64,000 nt of DNA from NCBI RefSeq assembly GCF_013394305.1, contig NZ_AP019810.1, positions 3,048,344-3,112,343 on the forward strand, read 5' to 3'. How positions within the stretch are numbered: position 1 is the stretch's first letter; each line of letters begins with the position of its first letter. A program made the translations under genes and the position numbers. Below, piece by piece: positions 60,998 through 64,000 of the stretch. This DNA is from Enterococcus mundtii. Lineage in GTDB: Bacteria; Bacillota; Bacilli; Lactobacillales; Enterococcaceae. Below the pieces are notes generated by a model. That model had not been told where the DNA came from, made no database searches, and was given only the letters and a program-made list of their open reading frames with translations.

Positions 60998-61101
60998 CGG
61001 ACAAGGCTCCTTTTCTATCGTGTTTATTTATCGTAATACAAATGAACGGAAGGGTCAATTTACTTTGTACACAGAGGAACATTCTTTTATCAACTTCTCC
61101 C

Positions 61102-61130
61102 TTGACCCATTGCTTGAACTGTGAAATAAT
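61102..61130 (+). promoter_or_regulatory. Promoter of the P-type ATPase gene
   Basis: TTGACC (61102-61107) and AATAAT (61125-61130) with a 17-base spacer. Confidence 0.55.
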
Positions 61131-61159
61131 AACTTCATAAAAAATTTATGACTTAAGAG

Positions 61160-61236
61160 CGTTCGCCGGAACGATCTTGTAGGAGTCAGACAAACGAACC
61201 GTAGGCTTTAATGGTTCGTTTGTCTGGCTCCTTTTT
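61160..61236 (+). promoter_or_regulatory. Leader hairpins with terminator ahead of the ATPase gene
   Basis: A small hairpin CGTTC (61160-61164) with GAACG (61169-61173) is followed by a 20-bp stem: AGGAGTCAGACAAACGAACC (61181-61200) with GGTTCGTTTGTCTGGCTCCT (61213-61232, one G-U), then TTTTT. It lies between the promoter and the ribosome site, so it would stop transcription unless prevented. I do not recognise a named riboswitch. Confidence 0.7.
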
Positions 61237-61258
61237 GTTTTGGGAGGGAATAGGCAGA

Positions 61259-63799
61259 ATGAAAATAGAAAACTTACAGACAGATAGACAAAAAGGATTG
61301 ACGGAACAAGAAGCAAACGATCGATTAGAATACTACGGTGTAAACTCGATTGACACTCAGTCAACTAAATCTTTTAGTGTTTATTTCAAAGAATCAATGA
61401 AAGATATCACGATTTTGATTTTACTTGTTGCCACAGGACTATCTACGTTTATTGCTTATCAAACACATCCGGATGATTTTACAGAACCAATTGTCATCTT
61501 TTCAATTGTCCTATTAAATCTTTATTTGTCGATACGGCAACAAAAAAGTGCGGAAAAATCAATGGATCAACTGAAAAAAATGAGTACGCCATCTAGCCGT
61601 GTCTTGAGAGAAAGTTCCGTTAAAGAAATCAACAGCTCTGAGATCGTTCCTGGTGATATCATACAACTTAAATTGGGTGATCGTGTCCCTGCTGACGCGA
61701 AAGTAATTACAAGTACTAATTTCTTTGTTGACGAATCATTTTTGACTGGAGAAAGTGAACCGAGTGAAAAGGACGCTTCTTATCGTGCTAGTGATATTGA
61801 AGCATTGAGTGATCGTAAAGACCTAGTATTTTCAGGTTCATTGGTTGTGACAGGTAAAGCAACGATTTTAGTAGAAAAAACTGGTAATGCTACAGAAATC
61901 GGAAAAATCTCTCATTTAATCACGAATGAAGGAACGCATGTCGCACCACTGCAAATCAAAATGCAAAGACTGGGTAAAGTACTAGGAATAGTCGCAATCA
62001 CTGCTGGTTTCTTAGCAATTGTAATTGGTTTAGTAAAAGGTTTGAGTGTGGAATCAAGTATCATGACTGCAATTTCAATGGCAGTTGCAGCAATACCAGA
62101 AGTATTACCGGTTGTCGTAACCATCTCTTTAGCTGTGGGAATGGGGAATATGGCAATTAAGAAAACCATTGTTCGAACACCTTCAACTGTTGAAACAGTA
62201 GGCGGCGTCTCTGTGATTTGTTCAGATAAAACGGGTACGATCACTGAAAATAAAATGACGTTAAAAAAAATCGTTCCTCTAACAGAATTACCTATTCTTA
62301 TAGACTTCACTAAAGACAAGGAAAAAAATCTACTTTTACTGTTTTATCTTGCGAGTGGTTCTTCTGAGAACGATGGAGGGGGCAATCCAACGGAATTAGC
62401 GATTCAAAAAGCTGTAAAAGATCGATTTTCGGAGAAAGAATTACAGGAATCTCTTTCTGATTTGAAAAAAATCAAAGAATTGCCCTTTGATTCAAAAAGA
62501 AAACGTATGACAGTCGTCTATCGTATGGGTCAAGAATATTTTTCAGTCACAAAAGGAGCATTCGATCGGCTGCACTTGGTGAATCCAAGCGAACATTACC
62601 AAGCGGAACATGATCAACTTGCTGATCAAGCGTACCGTGTATTAGGAGTAGCGTACAAGGTATTCCAGCAACCGATTGAAGAATTATCAGAGGAAGAACT
62701 AGAGGAGGAGTTGAAATTTGCCGGCTTTATCGGCATTATCGATCCAGCGAGGAAAGAAGCAGCAAAGGCAGTGGAAATAGCCAAAAAAGCAGGGATCAAA
62801 ACCGTTATGATCACTGGCGATCATTTATTAACAGCTTCACGTATTGCTAAAGAAGTAGGGATAATGGGAGAAGGAGACCAGGCAATGACAGGGGCGGAAC
62901 TGAAAAGAATGGGTGACAAACAGTTAGCCGAAACTATCGATAGATGTCGAGTGTTTGCTCGAACGTCACCTGAGGACAAGATACGAATCGTTAAAGCTTT
63001 TCAGCAAAATGACGAAATCGTCGCCATGACAGGGGACGGAGTGAACGACGCTCCGGCATTAAAAGCAGCGGACGTCGGCATTGCTATGGGGAGTGGAACG
63101 GAAGTGGCGAAGGAAGCTTCTGATATGGTTTTAGTAGACGATCATTTTGCAACGATCGTCCAAGCGGTAGAAGAGGGGCGCAGAGTGTATCAAAATATCC
63201 GTAAATCTTTATATGCCATGTTAGGTTGTAATATTTCAGCTTTAACGATCGTATTGATTTCTTTGATCTTAGGTTGGGGGGCGCCAGTCACAGCGATCCA
63301 ATTATTGATCATCAAAGTAGTCGCAGATGGCATCCCTGGTTTTAGTTTAAGTGTCGAACCTGCAGAGGAAAAAAATATGGAAAAACAACCGATCCATAAA
63401 TACGATAGCATTTTTTCACGAGGATTGACCTTTAAGATCCTGGAAATCTCTGTCGTGTTTACCGTCGTCACATTATTGGCTATAGTTATTGGTCGTACAC
63501 AATCAGTAGCGATTGCTGAAACAATGACATTTATTGTCTTAGGGTTATCCACGATCAGCCATATGTATAATTGTCGCAGTGAAGTATCTATTTTACGATT
63601 GAAATTTTTGGGCAATCCATTGCTAGTCTTAACTACAGCAATTGGTGCATTGATCATTGTCTTATTAGTGACAATCCCTCTGACACAACATATCTTTGGA
63701 TTTATTACGATTGGACTTTCCAACTGGCTATGGGTTCTTGGTTTATCTTTTATTCCAGTAGCCTATATCGAAGTGAAAAAATGGACACATCTGTTTTAA
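61259..63799 (+). CDS. P-type cation-transporting ATPase
   Basis: 846 residues from the ATG at 61259 (GGGAGGG ahead); a frame from 61211 starts inside the leader hairpin. P2-type pump, Ca2+ or Mn2+ like: actuator motif LTGESEP, helix M4 AIPEVLPVVVT (where SERCA-type pumps have PEGLP), phosphorylation site CSDKTGTIT, MTGDGVNDAPALKAADVGIAMG hinge, and C-terminal membrane helices with PGFSLSVEPAEE. The order of domains is complete. The metal cannot be settled from sequence alone; the leader hairpin suggests RNA-level control. Confidence 0.88.
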   Translation: MKIENLQTDRQKGLTEQEANDRLEYYGVNSIDTQSTKSFSVYFKESMKDITILILLVATGLSTFIAYQTHPDDFTEPIVIFSIVLLNLYLSIRQQKSAEKSMDQLKKMSTPSSRVLRESSVKEINSSEIVPGDIIQLKLGDRVPADAKVITSTNFFVDESFLTGESEPSEKDASYRASDIEALSDRKDLVFSGSLVVTGKATILVEKTGNATEIGKISHLITNEGTHVAPLQIKMQRLGKVLGIVAITAGFLAIVIGLVKGLSVESSIMTAISMAVAAIPEVLPVVVTISLAVGMGNMAIKKTIVRTPSTVETVGGVSVICSDKTGTITENKMTLKKIVPLTELPILIDFTKDKEKNLLLLFYLASGSSENDGGGNPTELAIQKAVKDRFSEKELQESLSDLKKIKELPFDSKRKRMTVVYRMGQEYFSVTKGAFDRLHLVNPSEHYQAEHDQLADQAYRVLGVAYKVFQQPIEELSEEELEEELKFAGFIGIIDPARKEAAKAVEIAKKAGIKTVMITGDHLLTASRIAKEVGIMGEGDQAMTGAELKRMGDKQLAETIDRCRVFARTSPEDKIRIVKAFQQNDEIVAMTGDGVNDAPALKAADVGIAMGSGTEVAKEASDMVLVDDHFATIVQAVEEGRRVYQNIRKSLYAMLGCNISALTIVLISLILGWGAPVTAIQLLIIKVVADGIPGFSLSVEPAEEKNMEKQPIHKYDSIFSRGLTFKILEISVVFTVVTLLAIVIGRTQSVAIAETMTFIVLGLSTISHMYNCRSEVSILRLKFLGNPLLVLTTAIGALIIVLLVTIPLTQHIFGFITIGLSNWLWVLGLSFIPVAYIEVKKWTHLF

Positions 63800-63840
63800 A
63801 GAATTACCTGAAGGATTTTCTCTTAGTTAAGTTTAATTAT

Positions 63841-63886
63841 GTTCGTCTGTAGTTTATTTTTCCCGAAGCTACGGACGAACTTTTCT
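63841..63886 (+). terminator. Terminator after the ATPase gene
   Basis: GTTCGTCTGTAG (63841-63852) pairs with CTACGGACGAAC (63869-63880), one G-U pair, then TTTTCTT. Confidence 0.82.
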
Positions 63887-63992
63887 TAAAATGACTTAAA
63901 AAAGCGCAAATGATAAAAATAAATACAGATAACAAAAAAACTAGAGAATTATGGAAATTTACGATTAGTGAGAGAGGTTAGAACGAGGAATT

Positions 63993-64000
63993 ATGAACGT
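63993..64000 (+). CDS. Possible start of a further gene cut by the window edge
   Basis: ATGAAC follows ACGAGGAATT with good spacing, and the window ends two codons later. Nothing can be said of the product. Confidence 0.3.

Overview
The window is a chromosomal segment of a low-GC Gram-positive coccus, almost certainly Enterococcus (E. faecium/hirae/mundtii side). I base this on the protein set (CshB, AlaS behind a T-box, an EbsA-like protein, a PyrR-attenuated pyr operon, TrpXYZ, RqcH, an LCP protein), on TTG/GTG starts with strong AGGAGG sites, and on no operon that points elsewhere. The species is not resolved.

Layout. 1-11.8 kb is core: a partial VanZ-RDD protein, cshB, a GNAT gene, T-box-alaS, an ECF S component, a CDF exporter, about 0.8 kb of apparently decayed DNA, an RNase H-like gene, ebsA-like, csp and fhs. 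11.8-21.8 kb is accessory: a 2412-residue protein ending in a zincin-like HETSH domain, then a decayed, internally deleted paralogue. 21.8-25.1 kb holds an XRE/membrane-protein pair, a CBS protein, lspA and rluD. 25.1-36.8 kb is the full pyrimidine operon pyrR-pyrP-pyrB-pyrC-carA-carB-pyrK-pyrD-pyrF-pyrE behind one PyrR attenuator. 36.9-42.2 kb has an HD hydrolase, an alpha-carbonic anhydrase with a LysR regulator, a secreted ETX/MTX2-like beta-pore-forming toxin candidate and rqcH. 42.3-48.4 kb has a small membrane protein, a tryptophan transporter (trpXYZ) behind a leader peptide with two Trp codons and an attenuator, aroE and an LCP gene. 48.5-57.5 kb is accessory: a YefM-like antitoxin with a frameshifted toxin, then a tandem array of about ten intact or broken copies of one unrecognised small cytosolic protein family, ending beside a secreted 626-residue protein whose C terminus looks like a bacterial RNase A-like (CdiA-CT) toxin. 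57.9-64 kb returns to core-type genes: topB, a small membrane protein, a GNAT and a P-type cation ATPase.

Main interpretation. The most interesting system is at 49.1-57.5 kb. I read it as a secreted RNase A-like polymorphic toxin followed on its strand by a candidate immunity gene, with a bank of diverged paralogues arranged as alternating A/B pairs and bounded by a direct repeat of about 0.7 kb. The second is the giant zincin protein with RxKR motifs and its decaying sister. The third is the Trp leader peptide, whose base-pairing regions give a coherent ribosome-stalling attenuation model. These functions are inferred from sequence patterns alone. No database search was possible.
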